Shown: positions 9,697 through 19,141 of the stretch, one piece after another
Position numbering within the stretch: position 1 is the first letter of the stretch
Layout of the letters: each line of letters starts with the position of its first letter
Origin: Salinispora oceanensis
GTDB taxonomy: Bacteria > Actinomycetota > Actinomycetes > Mycobacteriales > Micromonosporaceae
Direction: 5' to 3'
Assembly: GCF_000383575.1 (NCBI RefSeq)
Contig: NZ_KB911579.1
Location: 1,481,875-1,545,874, forward strand
Length of the DNA stretch: 64,000 bases
Notes under the pieces: generated by a model
Seen by the model: the letters and a program-made list of their open reading frames with translations, nothing else
What the model was told of the DNA's origin: nothing
The model's database searches: none
Position numbers and translations under genes: made by a program

Positions 9697-10667
9697 GGGA
9701 CCAACTCCTCGGTGCCGTTGGTGTCCTCGGCGCGATGGCCGGTGAGGGTCAGGAACACCTCGTCCAGGCTCGGCTGGTCGAGCGAGAAGGTGGCGACGGC
9801 TATGCCCGAGGCGGTCAGGGCGGTCAGTGCCTGGCCAGCGAGAGCGGGATCGCCGGCACCGGCCGAGAGGATGGCCGAGTCCGTGGTGGGACGCACGGAC
9901 GTTCCGAGTACCCGGGTGAGCACCTGCTTTGCCTGCTCGCGCTGGGTGGAGTCGGTGAGCCGGACGTGCAACGCCCCGCCGCCCACCGACGACTTGAGCT
10001 CGGCCGGCGTACCCTCGGCGATCACCCGGCCCTGGTCGATCACGGCGATCCGGTCCGCCAGTTGGTCGGCCTCCTCCAGATACTGGGTGGTCAGCAGGAC
10101 CGTGGTGCCGCGGGCGACGACGGCCCGGACCGTGTCCCAGACCTGGTTACGGCTGCGGGGGTCCAGCCCGGTTGTCGGTTCGTCGAGGAAGATCAGCCGA
10201 GGTGCGCTCAGAATGCTCGCGGCGATGTCCAGGCGGCGCCGCATCCCTCCGGAGTACGTCCGGGCGATCCGGTCGCGGGCGTCGGCCAGGTCGAACGCCG
10301 CGAGCAGGTCGTCGGCCCGCTGCCGGGCGGCAGGGCGGGAGTAGCCGGTCAGCCGTGCCAGCAGGACGAGATTCTGGTAGCCGGTGAGGCCCTCGTCGAC
10401 ACTGGCGAGCTGGCCGGTGAGGCTGACCATTTCGCGGACGGTTTGCGCCTGCTCGACCACATCGTGGCCGAATACCTCGGCGGTGCCGCTGTCCGGTCGC
10501 AGCAGCGTCGCGAGCATTCTGATCGTCGTGGTCTTTCCGGCGCCGTTGGGCCCCAGTACGCCGTAGACCGTGCCCTTCTGCACGGTCAGGTCGATGCCGT
10601 TCACCGCTATGGTCTCGCCGAACGACTTCCGTAGGCCCCTCGTGCGGATGGCAGGGTCGGAATTCAC
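9693..10667 (-). CDS. DrrA-type ABC exporter, ATP-binding subunit (second pair)
   Basis: A 324-residue DrrA-family ATPase: Walker [11 protein letters not shown], signature [12 protein letters not shown], Walker [14 protein letters not shown], tail [20 protein letters not shown] at 10667 is preferred because GGGAG lies 6 bases upstream on the minus strand; a TTG at 10673 is possible. It is very similar in layout to the protein encoded at 3749, so the window holds two separate copies of the exporter type, perhaps for different products or from an old duplication. The 10668-10870 stretch upstream holds its promoter and no other gene that I can see. Confidence 0.87.
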   Translation of the reverse strand: MNSDPAIRTRGLRKSFGETIAVNGIDLTVQKGTVYGVLGPNGAGKTTTIRMLATLLRPDSGTAEVFGHDVVEQAQTVREMVSLTGQLASVDEGLTGYQNLVLLARLTGYSRPAARQRADDLLAAFDLADARDRIARTYSGGMRRRLDIAASILSAPRLIFLDEPTTGLDPRSRNQVWDTVRAVVARGTTVLLTTQYLEEADQLADRIAVIDQGRVIAEGTPAELKSSVGGGALHVRLTDSTQREQAKQVLTRVLGTSVRPTTDSAILSAGAGDPALAGQALTALTASGIAVATFSLDQPSLDEVFLTLTGHRAEDTNGTEELVP

Positions 10668-10870
10668 ATGCAACTCCCGTACGTGGATGATTGGAAGGAG
10701 GTGGAGGCACTCCCGGCCGGCACATTACTCGAACCCTTCCGGGATTGCACATAAGATGTCCCGTCCGGATTTCATGGGCGGATCGGGGCATCCGCTTGAC
10801 AATCCAGAATCATGCTATCTCGGGAAGCGTAAATAACGCGCGTACGCGAATACGTATTCAGGTACCGATG

Positions 10871-11401
10871 TCACGCCGCCGCCGCGGCACGCACCTGCTC
10901 CACGAGCATGGCCTGCTCCAACAGCGCCTGGTCGAAGGCGGGCCTCTCGGAGTCGGCGGAGGTCGCCGCGGCCACGAACGCGGACAGCGTGTTGCGTACC
11001 TGGTGCAGGAACATGTAGTTCTCGGCGAGCACCCGGTCGTGTGCGCGCGCGAGCCGCACCAGGTCTTCGGTCTGCTGGTAGTTCACGGCCAGCGGCTTCT
11101 CGGAGAGCACGTGCTTGCCGGCGCGCAGGGCCCGGCCCACCCACTCGTGGTGCATGCTGGGCGGCAGCGGGATGTACAGCGCGTCGATGCCGGGATCGTC
11201 GATCAGGTTCTGGTATCCGCCGACACCGGCGCACCCGAACGTGGCCGCTACCGCGGTGGCCTTGGCGGGGTCCCGACTGGCGACCGCGACGAGCTCGGTT
11301 GATTCCAGTTCGACGAGCGCGGGAAGGATCCGGCGGATGGCGATGTCGGCACACCCGACGACCCCCACACGCAGTACCCGCCCGGTATAGCGTTCCGACA
11401 T
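10871..11401 (-). pseudogene. Gfo/Idh/MocA-type sugar 3-ketoreductase with internal deletion
   Basis: 176 residues. The N-terminal Rossmann part is complete: LRVGVVGCADIAIRRILPAL, then DPGIDALYIPLPPSMHHEW and HVLSEKPLAVN. After ENYMFLHQ (about residue 128) the sequence jumps straight to VRNTLSAFVAA and DQALLEQAMLVEQV, which belong near the C-terminus of the roughly 330-residue family. About 150 residues, most of the substrate domain, are gone without a frameshift. Intact relatives reduce TDP-3-keto-6-deoxysugars. The gene is divergent from a broken sugar aminotransferase, consistent with a decayed deoxysugar operon. Confidence 0.7.
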
Positions 11402-11613
11402 CAGCCACCTCACCGTATCTATGGCAATCGGCTGGGCCCGGGTGCCCGCGCGACGGCGTTCGGCGGGAGCCCTGCCGGGTCGATCGGCCGAACGTAGCGC
11501 CACCGGGCAGAGCGGCACTTGAAAATCGCTACACCGGCGCCACCCGGCTGGCGCGACCCGGTTCACCCGCCGCTTTAGCCGGATCCGAGTGCGCGCTGCG
11601 ACATTCGGAAGCC

Positions 11614-12809
11614 ATGAGCGCACCTTCAGCGGACGGGCCCGCGACAAGGCCAAAAATGATCAATGTGTTCCAGCCGATGCTGGGCGAGGAGGAGCTCGCT
11701 GCCGTCGGGGAGGTCTTCGAGAGCCGCCGAGTCGGCAAGGGCCGCAAGGTCGCGGAGTTCGAGACCGCCTTCGCCGCACATCTCGGTGTCCCCCGCGAGC
11801 ACATCACCTCGACCAACTCCTGTACGGAGGCGACCTTCCTGGCGATGGAACTGCTCGGTGTCGGCCCGGGTGACGAGGTCGTCCTGCCCACCGTGACGTT
11901 CGTGGGCACGGCCAACGCGGTCGCCGCGCACGGTGCGCGGCCCGTCTTCTGCGACGTCGACCCGCGCACGCTGAATCCGACTGTGCGCGACGTCGAGACG
12001 GCGCTGACCCCCGCGACGAAGGCGTGCTGTTGCTGCACTACGGCGGCTACCCCGGCGAGGTCGCGCAGATCGCGGAGCTGTGCCTGGACCGCGGGGTGAA
12101 GCTGATCGAGGACGCGGCGAACGCTCAGGCATCACGCGCCGACGGGCGGGCCTGCGGCGTGTTCGGCGACATCGGGGTGTGGAGCTTCGACCACGCCAAG
12201 ATCGCGGTGTCGGCCGATGGCGGCGTCCTCTACGCCCGCGACCCGGAGCTGACCGCGCGGGCGGTGCGGCTGGCGTACTTCGGGCTGGAACAGACGACCG
12301 GGTACGCCGAGGCGATGCGCGGCAACACCCGCTGGTGGGACTTCGAGGTGTCGTCGTTCTCCCGTCGCTCCATCATGAACGACGTCCTGGCCGCCGTCGG
12401 CTGCGTGTAACTGGGGAAGCTGGCAGGCTTCGTCACCCGCCGGCGAATGATCGCCGACCGGTACGATGCCGCGCTCGGTGACGTACCCGGCCTGCTGCTC
12501 CCGCCGCCACTGCCGCCTGGCCACCAGAGCTCCTACTACCTGTACTGGGTGCAGATAGATCCGGCGATCCGCGATCACGTCGCCCGGGCCCTGTACGAGC
12601 GGGGGATCTACACCACCTTTCGCTACCCGCTACTGCACCAGGTACGGGCGTACGGCGCTGAGACCCGGCTACCGAACGCCGAGCAGGCCGCCGAGACGAC
12701 GCTCTGCCTCCCCTTGCACCAGGGCCTGAGCGATGCCGACGTCGATTTGATCACCACTGCCCTGGCCGAGTTGGTCGCCGTCCGCGGCGCGACCCAGGTT
12801 CTGGCCTGA
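11614..12809 (+). pseudogene. Sugar aminotransferase (DegT/DnrJ/EryC1 family), frameshift plus stop
   Basis: Starts at ATG 11614. It reads normally through MINVFQPMLGEEELAAVGEV, TSTNSCTEATFLAMELLG and GDEVVLPTVTFVGTANAV to about 12020. There one base is missing (ACG AAG GC GTG), and the protein continues in the next frame with VLLLHYGGYPGEVAQIAEL, LIEDAANAQAS and the PLP-lysine region SFDHAKIAVSADGGV. A TAA at 12408-12410 stands where a Gln codon (CAA) is expected, and the same frame goes on with LGKLAGFVTRRRMIADRY to TGA 12807-12809. Restored, it would be a full-length PLP enzyme that makes an aminodeoxysugar. Two independent lesions argue against a single sequencing error. Confidence 0.85.
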
Positions 12810-12811
12810 CG

Positions 12812-13072
12812 ATGATGCGGAGTGCCATGCAATACGGACACCGCCCCGGCCGGCCGGTCTCCCCGGACCGGCCCGTGTTGCTGCCCGGGCGGCCGGCCGG
12901 GCCGGTGCTGCCGCTGGCCCGTGCCCAGACCGTCACCGCGTTGACCGAGCTGGCCGGCCGGTTCCCCGTACTCGAGGCGGCGGGACCGGTGATCCGAGAG
13001 GTACGGGCGCCGGTCACCCGCGCCATCCGCGAACTGCCTGCCCGGGCCGACAGGAGAGTGAGACGTCCGTGA
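12812..13072 (+). pseudogene. C-terminal remnant of a P450-like glycosyltransferase auxiliary protein
   Basis: An 86-residue frame whose second half (LARAQTVTALTELAGRFPVL, then APVTRAIRELPA) looks like the end of the P450-fold helper proteins (DesVIII/EryCII type) that activate macrolide-type glycosyltransferases. These are normally about 400 residues and encoded directly upstream of their glycosyltransferase. Here the tail overlaps the glycosyltransferase start by four bases (GTGA), the expected gene order. The first 25 residues are Arg/Pro-rich and unrecognised. Identification rests on a short match plus position. Confidence 0.45.
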
Positions 13073-15174
13073 AGGTGTTGTTCACCTGTTTCGCCGCACC
13101 CACCCACTACTACTCCCTGGTACCGCTGGCCTGGGCGTTGCGCACGGCCGGCCACGAGGTTCGGGTGGCCAGCCAGCCCGACCTCGCCGACACCATCACG
13201 CAGGCGGGCCTCACCGCCGTCCCGGTCGGCCCGGCCGGCTGGTTCGGAGTGGACGCGTGGGCGCCAGAACTGCTCGGGCAGACCTTCATGGACAGCCTCG
13301 ACTTCGTCCGGGTCTTCGACTACACCGGCAACTCCGCGCAGGACTGGAGCCTGCGGCAACTGCTGGAGCTAAAGCACGTCGCCAACTCGGGGCTGTACGC
13401 CACGACCAACAGTGACCCGATGATCGACGGCCTGACCGAGTTCGCCACCGAATGGCGACCAGACTTGCTGCTTTGGGAGATGTACACGTTGGCCGGTGCG
13501 ATCGCGGCGCGTGTCTCGGGCACCGCGCACGCTCGCTTCCTGTGGGGTCCGGACATCGCCGTCCGGGCCCGCCGCGCCATGCTGCGGCTCGCCGAGCGCC
13601 AGCCGCCCGCGCACCGGTTCGATCCCACCGCAGAGTGGCTGGAGGCGACCTTGGCGAGGTTCGGCAGTCACTTCGACGAGGAGATCGTCACCGGTCAGTG
13701 GAACGTCGACATGACACCGCCCAGCATGCGGCTCGATGTCGGCCTGCGGACGGTGGGCATGCGCTACATCCCGTACCACGGGCCGTCCGTGCTACCGGAC
13801 TGGCTGCGTGACCCGCCGGAGCGGTCGCGCGTCTGCCTCACCCTCGGCCTCAGCAGCCGCACCGACGGCCAGCCGATCAGCGCTCTCGACCAAGTGCTGG
13901 GCTCGCTCTCGCTGGGCGGCCTGCTCGACGCGGTCGAGGGCCTGGACGCGGAGATTCTGCTGACCATCGAACCGCAGCTGCTCGCCGGAATCCGGCTGCC
14001 CGACGACGTCCGGCCGGTCGGCTTCGTGCCGCTCAACGACCTGCTGCCGACGTGCTCAGCGGTGCTGCACCAGGGCGGCAGCGGCAGCCGGTCCACCGCG
14101 GAGGTGCACGGCGTGCCGCAACTGATGCTCACCGACCCCTGGGACGCCGTACGCGGGCAGGCAGTGGCCCGCGCCGGAGCGGGGTTGACCATGCCACGGG
14201 CGGACCTGACCGCCGACCGGCTCCGGGACAGTCTGCACCGGTTGCTCGACGATCCGTCGTTCGCCGAGGGAGCCCGGCGCGTGCAGCGCGAGGTGCTGGC
14301 CGAGCCAACCCCGAACGATCTGGTGCCGATCCTGCAGAGGCTGACGGCAGAACACCGTTCGGGAGGCGCCGGTGGCACCGACCACGAGTGCACGCGCTGC
14401 CTGTCTCATCGCGGCAGATCCTTCCATCGGTTGGGCGGTGTTGCTGACGCGGCATGGTTGCACCGCTCATGCAACCATGAGGCGATGCAGGACTTTTCGG
14501 TATGTCGCATTGATTTTGGATATGTCATTCGACCGAGTGCTGAGACCGGCGGCTCGCCTGCCGCCGTACCCGTGCTCGGGTACCTGCTTGAGAATGACGA
14601 ACGCCGGATCCTCTTCGACAGCGGCATGGGCACCCATCCGTCGGTCGAGGCACGGTACCAGCCGCGGCGGCGGGACGTCCGAGCCGCGCTCGCCGACATC
14701 GGACGGTCCATCGACGACATCGACATGGTGGTCAACTGCCATCTGCACTACGACCACTGCGGCGGCAATCCGGACCTGGCCGGTCGGCCGATCTTCACGC
14801 AACGCACCGAGCTGGAAACCGCCCGGACCACCGAGGACTACACGCTTCCGGAGCTGGTCGACGCGCCGGGGCTGACGTACGAGGTGCTGGATGGCGAGAC
14901 GGAGATTGTCCCCGGCGTCACCGTCCTGCCGACGCCGGGCCACACGCTCGGACACCAGTCGTTGGCGGTGCGGCATTCCGACGGCACGCTGATCCTCGCT
15001 GGACAGAGCCACCGGGACGCGAGTGCGTTCGCTGGCGACTTCGCCAACCTGCGCGCGGACGCCGACGGACACCCGGAGACGCTGGATCCGGCGCCGGCCT
15101 GGGTACGGCAGATAGCGCGGCTCGACCCGGCCCGCGTGATGTTCGCGCACGACCGGTCCGTCTGGCTACCCTAA
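13069..15174 (+). CDS. Activator-dependent glycosyltransferase read in frame into an MBL-fold hydrolase
   Basis: A 701-residue frame. Residues 1-432 are a complete GT1 glycosyltransferase of the DesVII/EryCIII type: [20 protein letters not shown], [20 protein letters not shown] region, [15 protein letters not shown] with the donor-sugar motif, and [10 protein letters not shown]. Residues about 473-701 are a metallo-beta-lactamase-fold hydrolase of the lactonase-like group: [14 protein letters not shown] (HxHxDH), [15 protein letters not shown] and MFAHD. The 40 residues between are unlike either family and look like translated intergenic DNA with no stop. Either a stop was lost, or there are two genes in frame with the second starting near ATG 14485, which lacks a good RBS. 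GTG 13069 overlaps the upstream remnant. Confidence 0.75.
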   Translation: MKVLFTCFAAPTHYYSLVPLAWALRTAGHEVRVASQPDLADTITQAGLTAVPVGPAGWFGVDAWAPELLGQTFMDSLDFVRVFDYTGNSAQDWSLRQLLELKHVANSGLYATTNSDPMIDGLTEFATEWRPDLLLWEMYTLAGAIAARVSGTAHARFLWGPDIAVRARRAMLRLAERQPPAHRFDPTAEWLEATLARFGSHFDEEIVTGQWNVDMTPPSMRLDVGLRTVGMRYIPYHGPSVLPDWLRDPPERSRVCLTLGLSSRTDGQPISALDQVLGSLSLGGLLDAVEGLDAEILLTIEPQLLAGIRLPDDVRPVGFVPLNDLLPTCSAVLHQGGSGSRSTAEVHGVPQLMLTDPWDAVRGQAVARAGAGLTMPRADLTADRLRDSLHRLLDDPSFAEGARRVQREVLAEPTPNDLVPILQRLTAEHRSGGAGGTDHECTRCLSHRGRSFHRLGGVADAAWLHRSCNHEAMQDFSVCRIDFGYVIRPSAETGGSPAAVPVLGYLLENDERRILFDSGMGTHPSVEARYQPRRRDVRAALADIGRSIDDIDMVVNCHLHYDHCGGNPDLAGRPIFTQRTELETARTTEDYTLPELVDAPGLTYEVLDGETEIVPGVTVLPTPGHTLGHQSLAVRHSDGTLILAGQSHRDASAFAGDFANLRADADGHPETLDPAPAWVRQIARLDPARVMFAHDRSVWLP

Positions 15175-15215
15175 CCGCGGCACGTTCACCAGGCCGAACC
15201 TCGGAGGATCTTGCC

Positions 15216-15527
15216 ATGTCGGTTCTTGTCGCGTTCTCGGTTACTCCACTTGGCGTAGGCGAGGATGTGGGGGAGATTGTGGCTGAGGCTATACGCGTGG
15301 TCCGCGAATCGGGCCTGCCGAACCAGACTGACGCGATGTTTACCCTCGTTGAGGGTGACTCATGGGATGACGTGTTCGAGGTGGTACGAAGGGCGGTCGA
15401 TGCGGTGGCAGTCCGAGCACCCAGGGTCAGCACGGTTATTAAAGTGGACTACCGACCAGCGGCTACCAACGCACTGACAGACAAGGTAGAGGCGGTCGAG
15501 CGGTACCTTGCGGATGATCGGGCGTAG
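15216..15527 (+). CDS. Thiamine-binding-type small protein (MTH1187/YkoF-like, DUF77)
   Basis: A 103-residue protein starting at ATG 15216 with CGGAGGA 7 bases upstream. It opens [20 protein letters not shown], then has [20 protein letters not shown] and [12 protein letters not shown], the beta-alpha-beta pattern of the thiamine-binding MTH1187 family. Members bind thiamine or related pyrimidines and are often housekeeping. It follows the hydrolase by 41 bases but has its own RBS. A functional link to the neighbours is not evident. Confidence 0.75.
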   Translation: MSVLVAFSVTPLGVGEDVGEIVAEAIRVVRESGLPNQTDAMFTLVEGDSWDDVFEVVRRAVDAVAVRAPRVSTVIKVDYRPAATNALTDKVEAVERYLADDRA

Positions 15528-15593
15528 CAGCGCAATAGCGCCTACTTCCTCCCGGCATGTCTGGCATGTCCGGCATGATTTTGCTGCTCGACG

Positions 15594-15866
15594 TCACGAA
15601 CCAGCTCGGCGCAAGCCCGCATCGTGGGCAGTATCCGCACCTTTTGGGGCGCTCAAAATTATTCGAGACGCTGCAGCTGTGAAGATTGTCGCCTGACGCT
15701 CGAGGGGTAGAGCGTCTAGGGTGGCGCTGATCAGGTCAGCGCCACGACCTGCGTCGCCGCGAGCGATTAAAGCAGCAGCTCTGTCAAGATTAATAATCGT
15801 CCTATCGCCTACAACATCCTCGGGATAGAGTTCCAAGGCTTGGCGGCGAGCGGTCTGAGCCGAGGG
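15594..15866 (-). pseudogene. C-terminal fragment of an XRE-type actinobacterial regulator
   Basis: On the minus strand the stretch QTARRQALELYP, then TIINLDRAAALIARGDAGRG and LISATLDALPLERQ, resembles the TPR-like C-terminal part of large helix-turn-helix (XRE) regulators common in actinomycetes. The N-terminal DNA-binding part is missing and a stop lies just upstream. The remaining sequence from 15867 to 16029 holds nothing I recognise. Confidence 0.4.
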
Positions 15867-16029
15867 ATAGTTGCATCACCCGGCTGCGGGTAGGCCCAGA
15901 TGAGCAAACAGTGGCCGCTGGCGATGTGGACGGATGGCTAGTAGGTATGACTGCGGCCCACGATGAGATTCTGTCACTGCCGTCCTATTGCTGGCCCCGG
16001 GCGTGAGGCCGCGGCTGCGGCGAAGGCGG

Positions 16030-16986
16030 TTACGGCAGGTCGTTGATGCCCTGCAACGCGCGCAGTACGGAGCTGGCCAGCATGACCGCGATGAGCGCGT
16101 TGCTGTCGGTGTAGTGCCCGGCGTCGGCCTGGTGCACGCTGACGTGGCGGCTTAGCTCAGCCGGCGGTGGAGCACCCGTGTGGGGAAACCACTGGGTGTA
16201 GAACGGGCGGATCGGTGCGAGGGCGGCTCTGAGTCGCACCTGCCCGATCGGCAGGTTCGCAGGCTCGACTTTCACCATGTCGCGGACCTTGTGATACTGG
16301 TGGTGGATGGTGCGGGACACCGCTGTCTCGGTGACCACCACGGCCAATACCTGAGCGGCTTCGGTGTGTCCGCCGTCGAAGGCGTCGATGGCCTTGTGGG
16401 CCAGTGGCACCTGGCTGGTCACATCAGAGTTGCCGCTGGCGTGGTGTAGCGCGTCGCGGCAGTCCTGCATCACCTCACCGGACGGGGCGAGTAGGATCTT
16501 GATACGTGCCTGCCGGTCCGGTGCCGCGAGCACGTCACTCACGATTTCCCCTCTGGGCACCCACACCAGCGGTATGCCTTCGTCCTGGACCACGGCGAAC
16601 AGGTCCTTGTCACTCACGCTGCTCAGACCATCGGGCCAGTTCGGTGGCAGGGTTTCCAAGAGGCGGGTGAAGGCGGTCAGGCTGGTTTCGGAGAACCGGA
16701 TGGCCGTCTCGATCGAGGCGAGGCTCTTTCCGATCTGATCGAACGAGGCGAGGCGCTCCGCCAGCTAGCGGGTAGCCGCCCCAACCGACCAGGACCAGGG
16801 CGCGATTCCGATGCGTGTCCAGTTGGCCATCACGGGCTGAGCCAGCCCGGCGAGGTGCTGCCCGGTCCAGGCCAGGTCCGGGAAGTCGGACCCGACAATG
16901 GTCACGTCGACAGGCTCCCTCGGCGGGGGGACCGCCTGGTGGGCAGCGGCCTCGCCGCTGGTGTCCTTGTCGGCATGGTCGGTCAT
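16030..16986 (-). pseudogene. Unrecognised gene split by an amber codon
   Basis: Minus strand. From ATG 16986 the frame reads MTDHADKDTSGEAA, VDVTIVGSDFPDLAWTGQ and IAPWSWSVGAATR, then hits TAG at 16767-16765. The same frame continues without another stop (LAERLASFDQIGKSLASIET, PPNWPDGLSSVSDKDLFAVV, EGIPLVWVPRGEIV) to 16030. Read through, it would be about 318 residues; the usual explanation is a CAG to TAG change. The downstream half could restart at ATG 16659. I do not recognise the family; the C-terminal half has no clear catalytic motif. Confidence 0.5.
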
Positions 16987-17201
16987 CTGATTCTCCCTCA
17001 ATCGTGAGGCTCGCCGGCGCGGCGCAGGCGAGGGTAGACGCTGGGTCCGACGCACATCGATAGCGTCGGCGACACGGCGGGCGGGGGAGGTCCTTATGGG
17101 TTTGGTCAAGTCCCGGAAGAGGCCGAGGGTTAACCGGCGGGTCAGGTCGTCGAGGCAAGCGGTGAGATCGCCTGACCGACCCCAACGAAAGGACTCCGCC
17201 G

Positions 17202-17516
17202 ATGTCCGCGCCCCGCCTGCGCATCACCTGCTGCCTTTGCCGCAAGCCCGTCCCGCGCAAGTCCGACGTGTACGCCCTTGACCTCGAATGGCAGCGCCGC
17301 TATCCGCAGATGGCCGGCATTCTCGCCTGCGGCACCTGCGCAGTCAGCAGCACCTACTTCTTCCGCTGCCGTCGCACCCACAACGACGCGTACGTCCCGG
17401 GCCACCTACCGGTGGCCGACCAAAGCGAGTCCAGGGCTACACCCGCGGGGAACATCCGGCTTCCTACACGACAACTTGGAGCCGACAAACCGTTACAGCC
17501 CCACGATTCGGCCTAG
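17202..17516 (+). CDS. Small hypothetical protein with Cys pairs
   Basis: 104 residues starting at ATG 17202; GAAAGGA lies about 10 bases upstream. The N-terminal half has two Cys pairs (ITCCLCRKPVPR and LACGTCAVSS) that could form a zinc ribbon, and DVYALDLEWQRRYPQMAGI between them. The last 40 residues are low in structure and may be frame drift. No function can be given. It lies just before the tRNA-fragment attachment scar, so it may be part of a former integrated element. Confidence 0.45.
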   Translation: MSAPRLRITCCLCRKPVPRKSDVYALDLEWQRRYPQMAGILACGTCAVSSTYFFRCRRTHNDAYVPGHLPVADQSESRATPAGNIRLPTRQLGADKPLQPHDSA

Positions 17517-17758
17517 CCGATGATCTCGAGGGTGCTCCGTGGGTGCTCGGACGTCGGGGTACTGATACGGACGTACAGGGATGCAGCCGGATTTGATGCC
17601 CGTAGCGAGGGCATCCGGCAAATCGAGAAGCACGGATACCTGAGGGCTGCGGGGCGCCGACCTGCAGGGATCCGATGGGACGTGGAGGAACTGGGCTGGA
17701 TTCGGCCGGGATAGATTTCCTAATAGGGGAAAAATTGAAGGGGATTAAATTACACTTC

Positions 17759-17803
17759 GGACTACGGATCAGAAGGTTAGGGGTTCGAATCCCTTCGGGC
17801 GCA
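17759..17803 (+). other. 3' half of tRNA-Arg(ACG): probable att-site scar
   Basis: The 45 bases from the anticodon arm (GACTACGGATCAGA; loop CTACGGA with anticodon ACG) through the T-arm (GGGGTTCGAATCCC) to CGGGCGCA match the end of a tRNA-Arg. The D-arm and 5' acceptor strand are absent: the upstream AT-rich sequence does not pair. Integrative elements that use tRNA genes leave exactly such 3' halves. No integrase gene is visible nearby. Confidence 0.75.
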
Positions 17804-17809
17804 CTTCAC

Positions 17810-17853
17810 GATCAAGGCCGTGAACAGCGGAAACGTTGGTTACGGCCTTGATC
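17810..17853. terminator. 12-bp hairpin after the tRNA fragment
   Basis: GATCAAGGCCGT (17810-17821) and ACGGCCTTGATC (17842-17853) are exact reverse complements with a 20-base loop, 6 bases after the tRNA 3' end. It is probably the original tRNA terminator carried along with the att sequence. Confidence 0.5.
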
Positions 17854-17933
17854 GCTTCTACGGCTTGGGACGGATTGTCCCAGAATTTGGAATCTGGTGC
17901 TCCGATGGTGCTCCGTTGTCACTGTGCTGCTTA

Positions 17934-18827
17934 GAGGTCCTAACGAAATGATGTTGGGCGTGTCCTCGGGACGTGAGGCTCGTTCTGTCTGAACGTGAGG
18001 AGGGGTCAGCAGCCGCCGTGGATCGTCTCGGACGAGCTCTGGGCCGAGATCGCACCGCTGCTGCCACCCCGACCACCACGCCGGCACCGCTACCCCGGCC
18101 GTAAGCCCCTCGACGATCGCAAGGTGTTGTGCGGGATCCTGTTCGTGCTCTACACCGCGATCCCGTGGGAGTACCTACCCCAAGAGCTCGGCTTCGGGTC
18201 AGGAATGACCTGCTGGCGCCGGCTGCGGGACTGGAACGACGCCGGCGTCTGGCAGCAACTACACGAAGTCCTGCTGGGCAAACTCCGGGCCACCGGGCAA
18301 CTCAATCTGTCGCGGGCGGTGATCGACGGCTCCCACATCCGGGCGCTCAAGGGCGGCCCAAAACCGGCCCGAGCCCGGTCGACCGCCGCAAGCCAGGCTC
18401 GAAACACCACGTCATCACCGACGCGGGCGGCATCCCCCTCGCCACGGCACTGACCGGCGGCAACCGCCACGACGTCACCCAACTGATGCCCCTGGTCGAC
18501 AAGGTCCCTCGGATCAGGGGCATCCGCGGCCGCCCTCGGCAACGACCACAGCGGCTCTACGCAGACCGCGGCTACGACTACGACTGCTACCGACGCCAGC
18601 TCCGCGCCAAGGGCATCACCCCGGTCATCGCTCGACGCGGCACCGCCCACGGGTCCGGGCTCGGCACCCGACGCTGGGTCGTCGAGCAGACCATCGCCCT
18701 GCTGCACTGGTTCCGCCGGCTACGGATCCGCTGGGAGATCCGCGACGACATCCACGAAGCGTTCCTCACCCTCGCCTGCGCCATCATCTGCTGGCGCCGA
18801 CTCCAACACTCAAAGAGTTAGGACCTC
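17934..18827 (+). mobile_element. Complete IS5-family (IS427-type) insertion sequence
   Basis: An 894-bp element bounded by the perfect terminal repeats GAGGTCCTAAC (17934-17944) and GTTAGGACCTC (18817-18827), flanked on both sides by TTA (17931-17933 and 18828-18830) as a likely target duplication. It holds one transposase made from two overlapping frames. Ends, duplication and reading frames all look intact, so it may still be active. Confidence 0.88.
17995..18821 (+). CDS. IS5/IS427 transposase, made by -1 frameshift
   Basis: The first frame starts at GTG 17995 and carries WIVSDELWAEIAPLLPP, PWEYLPQELGFGSGMTCWRR and the first catalytic Asp in RAVIDGSHIRA. At 18357-18363 the heptamer CCCAAAA sits in frame as C CCA AAA, a classic slippery site. 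After a -1 slip, reading continues with KTGPSPVDRRKPG, HHVITDAGGIPL, LYADRGYDYDCYRRQL (second Asp) and WVVEQTIALLHWFRRL (Glu) to TAG 18821. Without slippage the product ends at 18453, a 152-residue truncated form. Both forms are typical of this IS group. Confidence 0.87.
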
Positions 18828-18830
18828 TTA

Positions 18831-19141
18831 GGCGGGATCCGTGCCGGTCGGTGCTGACCAGGGCGTTTGCGTGTCAGCTGGTCTAGATCATGGTCGGGAC
18901 GCCGGTGCCTCCGGGTGGAGTCAATGTCCATTGTGGTTGGTGTTGTGGGACTTCTGTGCTCAGGTGGATGCCCGGGTGGTTGGTCGCGGTTGACCTGGGC
19001 TGGGGCAGGGTGGTGAGCGGAGGTCGGGATGTCACCAAGGCGGATCATCGGCGGTGACGGTCGAGTGATCCACGCATCTGACTACCCACTACGGTGAATT
19101 GGGCCGCTGACCGACGCCATCGAAGACTGCCGTCGGCGCGC
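18831..19141. other. Stretch without a recognisable gene
   Basis: 311 bases between the IS5-type element and a broken minus-strand gene. Short open frames exist on both strands but none has a good RBS, family-like sequence or conserved motif that I can see. I find no tRNA, hairpin or repeat in it. Confidence 0.4.

Noticed and set aside
17520..17714. Possible small gene of 64 codons before the tRNA fragment
   Set aside because: No RBS, no family resemblance, and the composition shifts halfway; it is more likely debris.
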